Assembly: GCF_009184395.1 (NCBI RefSeq)
Contig: NZ_WEIC01000001.1
Span: 824,047-888,046 of the forward strand
DNA length: 64,000 nucleotides
Reading direction: 5' to 3'
Source: Amylibacter sp. SFDW26
Lineage (GTDB): Bacteria; Pseudomonadota; Alphaproteobacteria; Rhodobacterales; Rhodobacteraceae
The notes beneath the pieces were generated by a model, which worked only from the letters and a program-made list of their open reading frames with translations, was not told the DNA's origin and made no database searches. How positions within the stretch are numbered: the first letter of the stretch is position 1; each line of letters starts with the position of its first letter. The translations under genes were made by a program, and so were the position numbers. This document shows positions 43,938-53,757 of the stretch, in pieces.

Positions 43938-45091
43938 TGGCTATCCTTCCTGACGGTCGTTATATAGACGACGCCCCCTATGAAGAAAATGAAAACATCA
44001 GCGCTCCAGATCGCCCCGATTTGGATGCACCTAATTGGAAACTGGTTTGGCGCAGGTTTAAACGACATAAATTGGGGCTGATATCTGGCCTGTTCTTACT
44101 AATTGCCTACCTTATGCTTCCAATCGCAGGTTTTATCGCGCCATACACACCGAATGAACGTGATGCAGAGCATCTCTATGCCCCTCCTCAAGGCATACAT
44201 TTATTTCATGATGGCAAATACATTGGCCCACATGTTTTCCCGACAACGGCAAAGGCCGATTTAGAAAATTTCCGCTGGGTTTATAGTGTAGATGAAACAC
44301 GCCCTATGAAGTTAGAGTTCTTTTGCAAAAGGGATAGTTATAATCTGTTTGGTTTGATTGAGACTGATCGCCATTTATTTTGTGCACCACAAGGTGCAAC
44401 GGTATTCCTATTGGGATCTGACCGTTTAGGCCGTGATGTGCTTTCGCGCATATTATATGGTGCACAGCTCTCGCTCACTGTTGGCCTAATTGGTATCACC
44501 GTTTCATTTATCCTAGGTATTGGGTTTGGCAGTATCGCAGGTTATTTTGGTGGTAAAGTTGACTGGGTCATCCAACGTTCAATTGAAATCCTACGCTCCT
44601 TACCTGAATTACCGCTTTGGTTGGCTCTCTCGGCCGCAGTACCGTCTCATTGGGGGCCGGTAGCAGTCTTCTTTATTATATCTATTATATTGGGGATATT
44701 GGATTGGCCCGGTTTAGCCAGGGCGGTGCGATCAAAATTCCTGTCTTTACGCGAAGAAGAGTACGTTAAAGCTGCTGAAATGATGGGAGCCGCCCCTACA
44801 CGCGTCATCCGCCATCATTTGTTACCAAACTTTTCCAGCCATCTGATTGCCAGCGCTATGCTATCCATTCCTGCAATGATACTTGGTGAAACAGCGCTGT
44901 CATTTCTTGGGCTTGGTCTCCGCGCTCCTGCAGTCAGTTGGGGGGTTATGCTGAATGATGCACAAAGCTTGGCAGCCATCGAAATATATCCATGGACAGC
45001 CACACCAATGTTAATGATTATATTGGTTGTTCTAGCATTCAACTTTCTTGGTGATGGCTTGCGTGACGCCTTAGATCCCTATCAAAACTAA
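43937..45091 (+). CDS. ABC transporter permease (DppC/YejE-like) with large periplasmic insertion
   Basis: The 384-residue protein has a polar N-terminus of about 45 residues, a first helix (near 51-72), a roughly 120-residue loop before the second helix, and then the core permease with the EAA loop EEYVKAAEMMGAAPTRVIRHHLLPN near 274-298. The insertion, with two Cys residues (FFCKRD, LFCAPQ), makes it longer than DppC (about 300) and like YejE. Its start overlaps the previous stop (TAATG). Confidence 0.88.
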   Translation: MAILPDGRYIDDAPYEENENISAPDRPDLDAPNWKLVWRRFKRHKLGLISGLFLLIAYLMLPIAGFIAPYTPNERDAEHLYAPPQGIHLFHDGKYIGPHVFPTTAKADLENFRWVYSVDETRPMKLEFFCKRDSYNLFGLIETDRHLFCAPQGATVFLLGSDRLGRDVLSRILYGAQLSLTVGLIGITVSFILGIGFGSIAGYFGGKVDWVIQRSIEILRSLPELPLWLALSAAVPSHWGPVAVFFIISIILGILDWPGLARAVRSKFLSLREEEYVKAAEMMGAAPTRVIRHHLLPNFSSHLIASAMLSIPAMILGETALSFLGLGLRAPAVSWGVMLNDAQSLAAIEIYPWTATPMLMIILVVLAFNFLGDGLRDALDPYQN

Positions 45092-45107
45092 CAAAGATAA
45101 CGGGCCG

Positions 45108-47480
45108 TTATTCTCCGTTGTCATTGTCACTTGCACCGCCTTCCAAAGCATCCTCATCCAATGCAGATTGTGCCGCTCCTGCAATAGCTTTTTTCTGAGC
45201 ATCCGTCAGATTCTGCGTTTTGGTGTCATCAGCCAAACGTACAGTTACCTCACGGTGCGCAAACTTGATACCTTCACGTTCAAACAGATCGCGAATTTCT
45301 TGGAAGACCCGTTTACGAATAGTCCATTGATCTCCAGGTTTTGTCATAAATTTCACACGTATGATCATCGCAGAATCCTGCATTTCAATCACACCTTGTG
45401 ATTTCAATGGTTGCAAGAAGTTTTCACCAATCACGGGGTCTTCCATCAATTCTATACCAAGCTTCTTAATCAACTTTCGAACGCGTTCTACGTCAGTGTC
45501 ATAAGTGACACGCAATGGCAGCTTCATCATAACCCAATCGCGTGAATAGTTTGTAAGAACTTGGATTTCACCGAATGGAATAGTATGCAGCGGACCTAAG
45601 TGGTGGCGCAGTTGAAAAGAACGTACCGAGATTTTTTCTACGGTGCCTTTAACATCCCCAACATCAATGTATTCCCCTTTGCGAAAGGCATCATCCACTA
45701 AGAAGAATGCACCCGAGAAAATATCACGTACCAAAGTTTGAGCACCGAAACCAATTGCAAGGCCCGCTACACCTGCACCTGCAAACAGCGGACTTACGTT
45801 GATCCCCATTTCCAACAAAGCAATCAGCGCAATTGTTACAACAACAACAACCAAAATAAAATTACGGAACAGCGGCAGCAAGGTTGCCAAACGGCTGGCT
45901 CCAGATGCTCCACCCTCATCACCGGGTTCAACTTCAACGGCATCTCCCCCCTCTTCTTCGATTTTGCTATCTATCCAAATCCGGAACATGTGATAGATGA
46001 TGTAGCCGATAAACAAAATGGCAACGACATCGATCCAACGATTAATAGCAACATTAGAGGCAAGCCCGTCCTCAACATTCCAAATCGTGATCAAGGCCCA
46101 AACACCCGCAACAAAAGCCAAGATACCTGCAACACGCTGCGCCAGATCACTAAAGCTGGTCATGCGATGCTTATTCATAGCCTTCATAGCTTCTTCTGCT
46201 GCAGTATCGCCTTCTCCTTCGAGGGCGGTTTCTGCTTCTAGTTTCATAGCGCTATTGATTTCTTCCATTTTAGCTGCGCGTTGAAACAAACGCTCGATCA
46301 CGTAATTGATGCAGGCGTAAACCACAATGATAGAGATCAAGATTGCATACGCGCCCAAAATAAGAGGCATAGAAAGTGGGATTTCTAAGACAAGGCGATA
46401 TACCAGTTCCACCCATGCAAATATCAGATAACCGACCGCTAAATAGGCCCAGGAATAAGATACAAAGTAATTTAGGCGCCCAGCTTCATCCGCACCCAAA
46501 CCGTTACGAATGGCACGTGAAATGGCGTCGTAGTTTGCGATTATCAAACAGATGTTCAGCATAACAATAAAAAGACTGGAAATTGCAGAGATCAGCGCAA
46601 AGACATCATACGTTAAACCAAGCTCAAAAACCCAAGAATCAAATAAAATCGTGGTAATATCGATTGCTGCTGTAATCCAAAGCCAATGATATAAACGACG
46701 CGCATCTTGGTTGGAAAAACGCGCAATACGGTATTTTTCTAAATATGGCACCAAAATCATACGCCACAACAAAGCAACAAAACGAGATGCGGCATAAGCT
46801 GCATTGATCAAAGTGACTGTAAATTGCAATGCTGGATCATTAAGCTGACCAAAAATCGTTGTACCCAACATATAGGCAACAAGCATTGAAATAAGCACGC
46901 CAATAATACGCAGTACGAAGCGCTTAACAAGCACAGGTAATTTTTCAGTGTAACCAACAGGTTCGTCTACCATTGCAGGCGCGAGATAGCTTCGCTTTAC
47001 ATATTTCAGATACAGTTGTCGTTCGACTATGTACCCAACTAAAAATAGCAACAGCGCCTTAATAAGCACATCTAAATATGCAGATATTTTACCTGTTGGG
47101 CTCGTTGCTTTTAATATATAAACCACTTCTTCGAATGATTTAGGTAAAGAACGAAGACGGTCAAATAGTGTTTCGCGAAATTTCACAGCTGAAACTTGCG
47201 CCTTCATAATGCCAGACATCGTGTCAGCATCTTCTTTTGCTAAATCTGGCGTCTCAGGAGATGTGGTTAATGGCTCGCCATTTGTATCCACAACGATGAC
47301 TTTTACACCATTCTCTACAGCCTCTTTCATCAAATCAACAAACTCTGTTGAAACGTTTTTTGCACCATCGCTACCAGAGTTTACAGCTCCGAACAAAGTA
47401 GAACTTTGCGCATGCACAGAAAAAGTCATCCCAATCAAAAGGATAAAGACTGTAATAAAACGAATGAAAAGAGCGTGCAT
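45108..47480 (-). CDS. Large mechanosensitive channel (MscS family)
   Basis: The 790-residue protein has an N-terminal signal peptide (about 1-24, ending VHA), a periplasmic segment of about 110 residues, roughly ten membrane helices, and a C-terminal MscS domain. The pore-lining region GVAGLAIGFGAQTLVRDIFSG (about 588-608) is intact, followed by the beta domain (GEYIDVGDVKGTVEKI) and a cytoplasmic vestibule. Such channels release solutes on hypo-osmotic shock. The final ~50 residues are acidic and alanine-rich. It converges on the ABC operon, with a short dyad (45097-45111) across the 16-bp gap. Confidence 0.9.
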   Translation of the reverse strand: MHALFIRFITVFILLIGMTFSVHAQSSTLFGAVNSGSDGAKNVSTEFVDLMKEAVENGVKVIVVDTNGEPLTTSPETPDLAKEDADTMSGIMKAQVSAVKFRETLFDRLRSLPKSFEEVVYILKATSPTGKISAYLDVLIKALLLFLVGYIVERQLYLKYVKRSYLAPAMVDEPVGYTEKLPVLVKRFVLRIIGVLISMLVAYMLGTTIFGQLNDPALQFTVTLINAAYAASRFVALLWRMILVPYLEKYRIARFSNQDARRLYHWLWITAAIDITTILFDSWVFELGLTYDVFALISAISSLFIVMLNICLIIANYDAISRAIRNGLGADEAGRLNYFVSYSWAYLAVGYLIFAWVELVYRLVLEIPLSMPLILGAYAILISIIVVYACINYVIERLFQRAAKMEEINSAMKLEAETALEGEGDTAAEEAMKAMNKHRMTSFSDLAQRVAGILAFVAGVWALITIWNVEDGLASNVAINRWIDVVAILFIGYIIYHMFRIWIDSKIEEEGGDAVEVEPGDEGGASGASRLATLLPLFRNFILVVVVVTIALIALLEMGINVSPLFAGAGVAGLAIGFGAQTLVRDIFSGAFFLVDDAFRKGEYIDVGDVKGTVEKISVRSFQLRHHLGPLHTIPFGEIQVLTNYSRDWVMMKLPLRVTYDTDVERVRKLIKKLGIELMEDPVIGENFLQPLKSQGVIEMQDSAMIIRVKFMTKPGDQWTIRKRVFQEIRDLFEREGIKFAHREVTVRLADDTKTQNLTDAQKKAIAGAAQSALDEDALEGGASDNDNGE

Positions 47481-47692
47481 TGTATTTTTAGGACCTTAAG
47501 GAAGTGTTCAAATATACGCTATGCCATGATGTTTAATCCTGCAAGCTTACTGATATCACATCTAAAAATCCAAACTCCGCATTTTAGAAAGCAGATTACA
47601 AAATAATCGTAAAATTACACTATACGTAAAATGCTTGTTTTAATTTCACGGTTATTTAGTATTTATAGTTAATCTTGAATAAAGACACGCAC

Positions 47693-48910
47693 ATGACCAA
47701 AATATCCATGACTCCAGACCTTCGTTCTGCAACAAAATCCAATCGGATTTTATTGTACAGCCATGATACATTTGGCTTGGGGCATATTCGTCGCTGCCGT
47801 ACACTTGCAAATGCGATTACAGCCTCTGATGAAAACGCATCAGCGCTCATTCTAACAGGCTCTCCTGTTGCAGGTCGTTTCACATTTCCAGAACGCGTTG
47901 ACCATGTTCGTCTACCTGGCGTCACCAAAATGACAGATGGGTCTTATATGTCTGAAACATTGGGCATGGAAATCGATGAAACGACAACATTAAGATCTGG
48001 ATTGATCAAAGCAACAATACAGCATTTTGACCCTGACTTGGTAATCGTTGATAAAGAGCCCACTGGATTTCGCGGAGAATTACTTCCAAGCCTTGAATGG
48101 CTAAAAGCTCATCGCACAGAAACACGAATTGTTTTAGGTTTGCGCGATGTATTAGACGAGCCAGAAGTTTTAGCCAAGGAATGGGACCGAAAAGGTGCTC
48201 TGCAAGCCACAGAAAGGTTCTATGATGAAATATGGGTGTATGGGCTGAAATCAATCTATGATCCTACTCAAGGCTTGGCGCTGTCAGACGATGCCAAAGC
48301 TCGCACTAATTGGACGGGCTATCTGCGCCGCGAAAACGTCGAAGATACAACAATCCAATCTGACCCTTACATCCTTGTCACTCCTGGTGGTGGCGGTGAT
48401 GGGGCCGCTATGGTCGATCACGTTTTATCTGCATATGAAAACGATCCAAGTCTAACGCCATCAGCAGTATTGGTTTATGGTCCTTTCCTGACGGGTGATA
48501 CACGTGCAGATTTTGAGAAACGCGTGGGAAAATTAAATGGTCGCGTCACAAGTGTTGGGTTCGACTCGCGGATGGAATCTCTAATGTCAAATGCCTTGGG
48601 GGTTGTTGCAATGGGTGGATACAATACGTTTTGCGAAATCTTATCTTTTGACAAACCTGCAATTATCATCCCTCGTACAGTACCGCGCTTAGAGCAATAT
48701 ATTCGTGCTAACCGTTCAGAAGAGCTTGGATTAATACGTATGATCCATAAAAGCCGTGACGGAGATGAACCAAATGTTATGATAGATGCCATTCGCAACT
48801 TACCAAACCAAGCACCGCCTTCTGCTGGAAGAATTGATGGCCTTTTAGATGGACTAGATGACGTCGTTAAGCGCACAGCAGCTTTATTGGCCAAGGCCAC
48901 AATAAAATGA
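47693..48910 (+). CDS. Glycosyltransferase, MurG/GT28-like fold
   Basis: The 405-residue protein has an N-terminal LYSHDTFGLGHIRRCRTLANAI segment (about 22-43), typical of GT-B enzymes that handle nucleotide-sugar or lipid-linked donors, and a C-terminal donor domain with VTPGGGGDGAAM and the AMGGYNTFCEIL loop (about 311-322). No signal peptide or membrane helix is visible. It is the first of seven codirectional genes forming a glycan or glycoconjugate cluster. ATG at 47693 is preferred to the TTG at 47675. Confidence 0.8.
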   Translation: MTKISMTPDLRSATKSNRILLYSHDTFGLGHIRRCRTLANAITASDENASALILTGSPVAGRFTFPERVDHVRLPGVTKMTDGSYMSETLGMEIDETTTLRSGLIKATIQHFDPDLVIVDKEPTGFRGELLPSLEWLKAHRTETRIVLGLRDVLDEPEVLAKEWDRKGALQATERFYDEIWVYGLKSIYDPTQGLALSDDAKARTNWTGYLRRENVEDTTIQSDPYILVTPGGGGDGAAMVDHVLSAYENDPSLTPSAVLVYGPFLTGDTRADFEKRVGKLNGRVTSVGFDSRMESLMSNALGVVAMGGYNTFCEILSFDKPAIIIPRTVPRLEQYIRANRSEELGLIRMIHKSRDGDEPNVMIDAIRNLPNQAPPSAGRIDGLLDGLDDVVKRTAALLAKATIK

Positions 48911-50154
48911 CATCTCGTAAAAAAACGAACTACGCGGTTGTTGTCAAAGGTTGGCCACGACTATCAGAGACATTCATTGCACAAGAGTTGTTAGCCTTAC
49001 AAAATCAGGGCCATAGCTTTGATATATGGTCATTACGCTTTCCAACAGATAAGAAAACACATCCTCTGCACGATCAAATCACGGCAAATGTGCGCTATTT
49101 GCCAGAGTATCTACATACAGAACCAAAACGTATCTTTGCAGCTTGGGCAAAAGCTCGCAAGCTATCAGGATATAGAACTGCATTAAAAATGTGGCGTGCC
49201 GATTACAAACGTGATCGTACACGCAATAGATTACGCCGTTTTGGTCAAGCCTGTGTTATGGCGGTTGAGTTACCCCAGGATGTGCAGGGAATTTATGCAC
49301 ATTTCATGCATACACCATCATCGGTTGCACGTTACGCTGCAATCATGCGTGGCTTACCTTGGAGCTTTTCTGCACATGCGAAAGACATCTGGACATCAGA
49401 TGAATGGGAGAAACGTGAAAAATTGGATGCGGGCACCTATGGCGCCAGCTTTGGTGTAACCTGCACAGCATATGGCGCACAGCACTTACGCGCACTTGCG
49501 GATACGCCAGAACGACTGGATCTTGTTTATCATGGTCTTGACTTATCGCGGTTTCCAGCGCCACCAGAACGCCTTCAAAAACCAATAGATGCTCCACTGA
49601 CATTCCTTTCTGTTGGTCGCCTGGTAGAAAAGAAAGGTTTTGATCGCCTGATCACAGCCCTTGCTGCATTACCAAATGACGTGGATTGGAAATGGGTTCA
49701 TATTGGTGGCGGAGGTTTAAAAGATACACTTCAAAAGCAGGCTCAAAACTCTGGAGTTGCTGATCAAATCACATGGATGGGGGCTTGTGATCAGCCTACG
49801 GTTATTCAAGCTATGCGTGATTCAGATATGTTCATTTTGCCCAGTCGTATCGCAGATGACGGGGACCGCGACGGATTACCAAATGTACTGATGGAAGCCG
49901 CTTCGCAAAAGTTACCAATTATATCGACAAGCGTATCTGCCATTCCTGAATTCATTGAAACTGGTATCCACGGCACATTAGTTCAAGATAATCCAACAGA
50001 ATTATCTGCAGCAATCCATGATTTAGCAACCAACCCACATAAACGGTTAGAGTTTGCAGAAAATGCTTATGACCGCTTAACAGCTGATTTTGGAATGAAC
50101 GCTGGTATTAACAAGCTCGTAAAGCATCTCGAGCGCATGTGCCTGGGCCAATAA
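48907..50154 (+). CDS. Glycosyltransferase family 4-type enzyme
   Basis: The 415-residue GT-B protein begins VVVKGWPRLSETFIAQEL, the start of a well-known colanic-acid-type (WcaL-like) GT4 group, and has the FLSVGRLVEKKGFDRLI hinge (near 232-248) and the C-terminal EX7E-type loop around LPNVLMEAASQKLP (about 320-333). It transfers a sugar from a nucleotide donor with retention. It overlaps the preceding gene (ATGA). Acceptor and donor are unknown. Confidence 0.85.
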   Translation: MTSRKKTNYAVVVKGWPRLSETFIAQELLALQNQGHSFDIWSLRFPTDKKTHPLHDQITANVRYLPEYLHTEPKRIFAAWAKARKLSGYRTALKMWRADYKRDRTRNRLRRFGQACVMAVELPQDVQGIYAHFMHTPSSVARYAAIMRGLPWSFSAHAKDIWTSDEWEKREKLDAGTYGASFGVTCTAYGAQHLRALADTPERLDLVYHGLDLSRFPAPPERLQKPIDAPLTFLSVGRLVEKKGFDRLITALAALPNDVDWKWVHIGGGGLKDTLQKQAQNSGVADQITWMGACDQPTVIQAMRDSDMFILPSRIADDGDRDGLPNVLMEAASQKLPIISTSVSAIPEFIETGIHGTLVQDNPTELSAAIHDLATNPHKRLEFAENAYDRLTADFGMNAGINKLVKHLERMCLGQ

Positions 50155-50157
50155 GTT

Positions 50158-51249
50158 ATGGACGCAATTGCCTTTTATGCCCCTATGAAGTCTCCAACAC
50201 ACCCTATGCCATCTGGGGACAGGCAAATGGCACGCGGCATATTTCAATTGCTTAAGGAAAATGCGTACGGGTATAATGTGGTTTTGGCTTCAGAACTGCG
50301 TATCTATGACGGCACGGGTGATCTTGAGACCCAAAATAAGCTTATAAATCAAGCTAATACAGAAATCGAAAAACTGATAAAACAGGGGCAGATTGAAAAT
50401 TGGGCCGTTTGGATCACGTATCATAATTATTACAAAGCACCGGACCTGATTGGTCCAACTGTCGCAAGAACCTTAGGAATTCCATATGTATTGCTAGAGG
50501 CAACACGTGCGCATAAGCGTTTGACTGGTCCTTGGTCAAGTTTTGCTAAGCTCGCAGAAACGGCATCAGATCAGGCCAATATCATTTTCTATTTCACGGA
50601 ACAGGATAAGCAGGCTTTAGAAGCATATAAAACAAATACCCAGCAGATACTTCATCTGCCACCTTTCCTGTTACAAGACAGCGTAAACTGCCCCGAACGC
50701 GTGAAACCACATAAGAATACCTTGCTGTCAGTAGGTATGATGCGATCAGGTGCAAAAACGAAGTCCTATGCCCTTATTGCAGAGGTGTTAAAACATTTAA
50801 AGACGAATGACTGGCACCTGAATATCATCGGAGATGGGGAAAATATTTCTGAAATAAAATATATTTTTCAAAAACTTAAAGGCCATATCTCATTCTTAGG
50901 CCAACGTGATAAATCAGCGCTGAATACAGCTTATTCATCAGCCTCAGTTTTTCTATGGCCTGGTGTGGATGAAGCTTATGGTATGGTTTATCTAGAAGCT
51001 CAAGCCGCAGGGTTACCAATTATCGCCCAAGCCAGACCAGGTGTTCGTGATGTAATTTCTCCTGACACACCATTGCATCCAACGGATGACCCGAAATCAA
51101 TGGCGCGCGCCATTGATCGCCTGCTTACAGATGATGTTTATTGGCAGTTACAAAGCAAAGCGAGTTTGGATTACATCGCTGCAAATCACTTAAAGCTTAA
51201 AGCCGCAAAAACACTTTGGTCGGCTCTTACACCTTTGCTAGGCTGTTAA
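50158..51249 (+). CDS. Glycosyltransferase (GT4-like)
   Basis: The 363-residue protein starts FYAPMKSPTHPMPSGDRQMAR, a pattern for GT-B glycosyltransferases, and has a donor domain with LLSVGMMRSGAKTKSY (about 189-204) and FLWPGVDEAYGMVYLEAQAAGLPIIA (about 264-289), the latter containing the conserved acidic pair. No membrane segment is present. It is three bases downstream of the previous glycosyltransferase and one base before the phosphatase gene, so it belongs to the same transcript. Confidence 0.82.
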   Translation: MDAIAFYAPMKSPTHPMPSGDRQMARGIFQLLKENAYGYNVVLASELRIYDGTGDLETQNKLINQANTEIEKLIKQGQIENWAVWITYHNYYKAPDLIGPTVARTLGIPYVLLEATRAHKRLTGPWSSFAKLAETASDQANIIFYFTEQDKQALEAYKTNTQQILHLPPFLLQDSVNCPERVKPHKNTLLSVGMMRSGAKTKSYALIAEVLKHLKTNDWHLNIIGDGENISEIKYIFQKLKGHISFLGQRDKSALNTAYSSASVFLWPGVDEAYGMVYLEAQAAGLPIIAQARPGVRDVISPDTPLHPTDDPKSMARAIDRLLTDDVYWQLQSKASLDYIAANHLKLKAAKTLWSALTPLLGC

Positions 51250-51250
51250 C

Positions 51251-51829
51251 ATGACCACGCTTGCTCTTATACGTCACGGACACACCCCATGGAACCGCGC
51301 AGGTCGCATCCAAGGACGCACAGATATTGCACTTGACCCTGATGCTATTACCGAACTGCAAGGATATAAATTACCCGTAGAGTGGCAAAAGGCTGATCTG
51401 GTTGCTAGCCCCCTTTTACGCGCCAAAGAAACCGCAAAAATTATTGCTGATTGCTCGCCAAAAATCGTCTCATCTCTTATCGAAATGGATTGGGGAGCTT
51501 GGGAAGGATTACGTGGTGTTGACCTTAAAGCCGATAAATCTTCTGGGTTTCGCGATATCGAAGACTGGGGGTGGGATTACTGCCCGCCAAATGGCGAAAG
51601 CCCTCAGGATGTCTGGGATCGTATTAAACCATGGGTGATGGGGCTGAGAAAAACAACAGTTGCAGTTTGCCATATCGGTATTATGCGCATGATATTAGCC
51701 AAAGCGCATGGATGGGATTTTGACGGACCTGCGCCCTTTAAAATCAAACGCAATCGCCTATATACAATTGAAATAAAAGACAGATTACAAATTGTAGATA
51801 TAGAACCCATTCGATTAGAGGCCCGTTGA
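51251..51829 (+). CDS. Histidine phosphatase family protein (phosphoglycerate-mutase-like)
   Basis: The 192-residue protein carries the phosphohistidine motif LIRHGHTPWNRAGRIQGR at its N-terminus (RHG at 9-11) and the second catalytic His in VCHIGIMRMIL (about 140-150), so it should be an active phosphatase or mutase. Its position inside the glycosyltransferase run suggests it dephosphorylates a sugar phosphate or glycosyl phosphate intermediate, comparable to GpgP-type enzymes; this is inference. Confidence 0.85.
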   Translation: MTTLALIRHGHTPWNRAGRIQGRTDIALDPDAITELQGYKLPVEWQKADLVASPLLRAKETAKIIADCSPKIVSSLIEMDWGAWEGLRGVDLKADKSSGFRDIEDWGWDYCPPNGESPQDVWDRIKPWVMGLRKTTVAVCHIGIMRMILAKAHGWDFDGPAPFKIKRNRLYTIEIKDRLQIVDIEPIRLEAR

Positions 51830-51831
51830 AA

Positions 51832-52977
51832 ATGCAAGTTTTAATCAGCGTGACACATCTTTTGGGAACGGGACATTTAAGTCGCGCCATAACCTTAGCC
51901 CACGCTTTTATACATGCAGGCCACACTGTGACATTGATCAGTGGCGGTATGCCTGCACCGCATTTGAATATAGCGGACATTGATCTGCGCCAATTGCCTG
52001 CAGTGCGCTCTGATGGCACAAATTTCACAACATTGCTGACACCATCTGACACAATTGCTGATGAGAGCTATTTGACGACACGTAGTTCAAACATGGTTTC
52101 TATCCTAGAAGAAGTACAGCCAGATATCGTAATCACCGAACTGTTCCCGTTTGGCCGCCGTGTTTTACGCACCGAATTCAGGGCATTATTAGATGCCGCA
52201 GAAGCCCAAAATAAACCCTGTACAATACTTTGTTCGATCCGCGATATTCTTGCCCCGCCATCAAAGCCTGAAAAGGTAACAAAGGCCGATGCATTCATTT
52301 CAGATTATTATGACGGCGTACTTGTCCACTCAGATAAAGTCACCACCCCATTAGAGCAAAGCTGGCCAGTATCTGATATGTTATCAGAAAAACTACATTA
52401 CACAGGATTTGTGGCGCCCGCTCCTGCTGGGTCGCATCCTGAAAAAACGGGGCTAAATGAAATAATTGTCAGTGCTGGTGGTGGTACTGTGGGAGCAAAC
52501 CTCTTTGAAAACGCCATTGGGGCAGCCGCGTTAAGCACCCAAAATTGGCGTCTATTGGTTGGCGGTAGCAACCCAGATCAAGAAATTAAGCGCTTGAACG
52601 CCCTAATTGAAAGTCAAAATATAATTATCGAACGTGCACGCCCCGATTTTCGCCAACTGTTATACCATGCTGCTTGCTCTGTCAGCATGTGTGGGTACAA
52701 TACCGCCCTTGATCTTATGCAGGCAGGATGCCCCAGTGTATTTGTTCCTTTTGATGATGCTGACGAAGTAGAACAAACATTGCGCGCAACCAGTTTGGCG
52801 AAACATCCGTCTTTTGAAGTTGTTACTAACAAAAATATAACTGCAGAAGTCTTATTTTCTGCCATTAAAACCGTACAAAGCGCTGGGCGTTTTCAATCAG
52901 ATGACACTGCTTTCAACGGCGCGGGCGAAACCGTTCGTATTGCCATAAGAATAGCACAGGACAGATCATGCGCATAG
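51832..52977 (+). CDS. Glycosyltransferase, MurG/GT28-like fold
   Basis: The 381-residue protein resembles the first gene of the cluster: an N-terminal SVTHLLGTGHLSRAITLA segment (6-23) and a C-terminal donor domain with IVSAGGGTVGANLFENA (about 211-227) and CSVSMCGYNTALDLMQAG (about 281-298). It lacks membrane helices. The two GT28-like proteins may act on related steps. The start at 51832 lies three bases after the previous stop. Confidence 0.8.
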   Translation: MQVLISVTHLLGTGHLSRAITLAHAFIHAGHTVTLISGGMPAPHLNIADIDLRQLPAVRSDGTNFTTLLTPSDTIADESYLTTRSSNMVSILEEVQPDIVITELFPFGRRVLRTEFRALLDAAEAQNKPCTILCSIRDILAPPSKPEKVTKADAFISDYYDGVLVHSDKVTTPLEQSWPVSDMLSEKLHYTGFVAPAPAGSHPEKTGLNEIIVSAGGGTVGANLFENAIGAAALSTQNWRLLVGGSNPDQEIKRLNALIESQNIIIERARPDFRQLLYHAACSVSMCGYNTALDLMQAGCPSVFVPFDDADEVEQTLRATSLAKHPSFEVVTNKNITAEVLFSAIKTVQSAGRFQSDDTAFNGAGETVRIAIRIAQDRSCA

Positions 52978-53708
52978 ACTGGCATCTTTTAGAGGCAGAA
53001 ATAGAGCTTTGGCACGAAGCAAATTTAACATTGCCGTTTTGGTGGCGCGATGATGATGCCATTGAACCGTCAGCAAAACTAGATCAACTTATAGAGATTG
53101 CAACGCAAGCTGACATACCAGTACATTTGGCTATCATTCCAAAGTTTGCGACTAGAGCTTTGTGTGTTCAAAGCGAACAAACGCAGTATATAATTCCTGT
53201 TACTCATGGCTGGTCACATCAAAGCCATGCAAAGGATGGTGAAAAGAATGCTGAATTTGGATCATCACGACCAATCGAAGATTCCGTTCAAGATTTGATT
53301 ATGGGCGCGGATCGTATGTCTGACCTTTTTGGTAGAAACATGAAGTCAATGTTCGTACCACCCTGGAATCGTATCAACCCAGATTTATTCGAACATTTAA
53401 AGGCTATTGGGTATGATGTATTATCCACCTACCTACCTAGAAAAGCGAAATACGCAACATCAAAAATAGAACATATCAATACACATATTGACCCAATATG
53501 CTGGAAAAACACACGTTCAATTGTACAAATTGATATATTATTGAATAACATCGTATCATTATTAGTGGACCGCCGTTTGGGTAAAACGGATAATACGGAA
53601 CCTTTGGGCTTGTTAACACATCACCTGGTTCATGATGACGCCATCTGGCAATTCACAAAAGAATTTATCACAATAATGCGAAAAGCACCCATTGCTGCTT
53701 TCAGATAG
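52968..53708 (+). CDS. NodB-like polysaccharide deacetylase family protein, cytosolic
   Basis: The 246-residue protein has NodB-fold landmarks: FWWRDDDA near residues 23-30 with the catalytic and metal-binding Asp residues, THGWSHQSH near 79-87 with the metal His pair, and MFVPPWNRINPDLF near 126-139. Unlike most polysaccharide deacetylases it has no signal peptide, so it should act on a cytosolic precursor such as a glycolipid head group or soluble glycoside. It overlaps the upstream glycosyltransferase by ten bases. Confidence 0.8.
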   Translation: MRIDWHLLEAEIELWHEANLTLPFWWRDDDAIEPSAKLDQLIEIATQADIPVHLAIIPKFATRALCVQSEQTQYIIPVTHGWSHQSHAKDGEKNAEFGSSRPIEDSVQDLIMGADRMSDLFGRNMKSMFVPPWNRINPDLFEHLKAIGYDVLSTYLPRKAKYATSKIEHINTHIDPICWKNTRSIVQIDILLNNIVSLLVDRRLGKTDNTEPLGLLTHHLVHDDAIWQFTKEFITIMRKAPIAAFR

Positions 53709-53757
53709 CTGAATTACCCACTACATGAATCCAGACGAACGAATAAAGGATACACAC

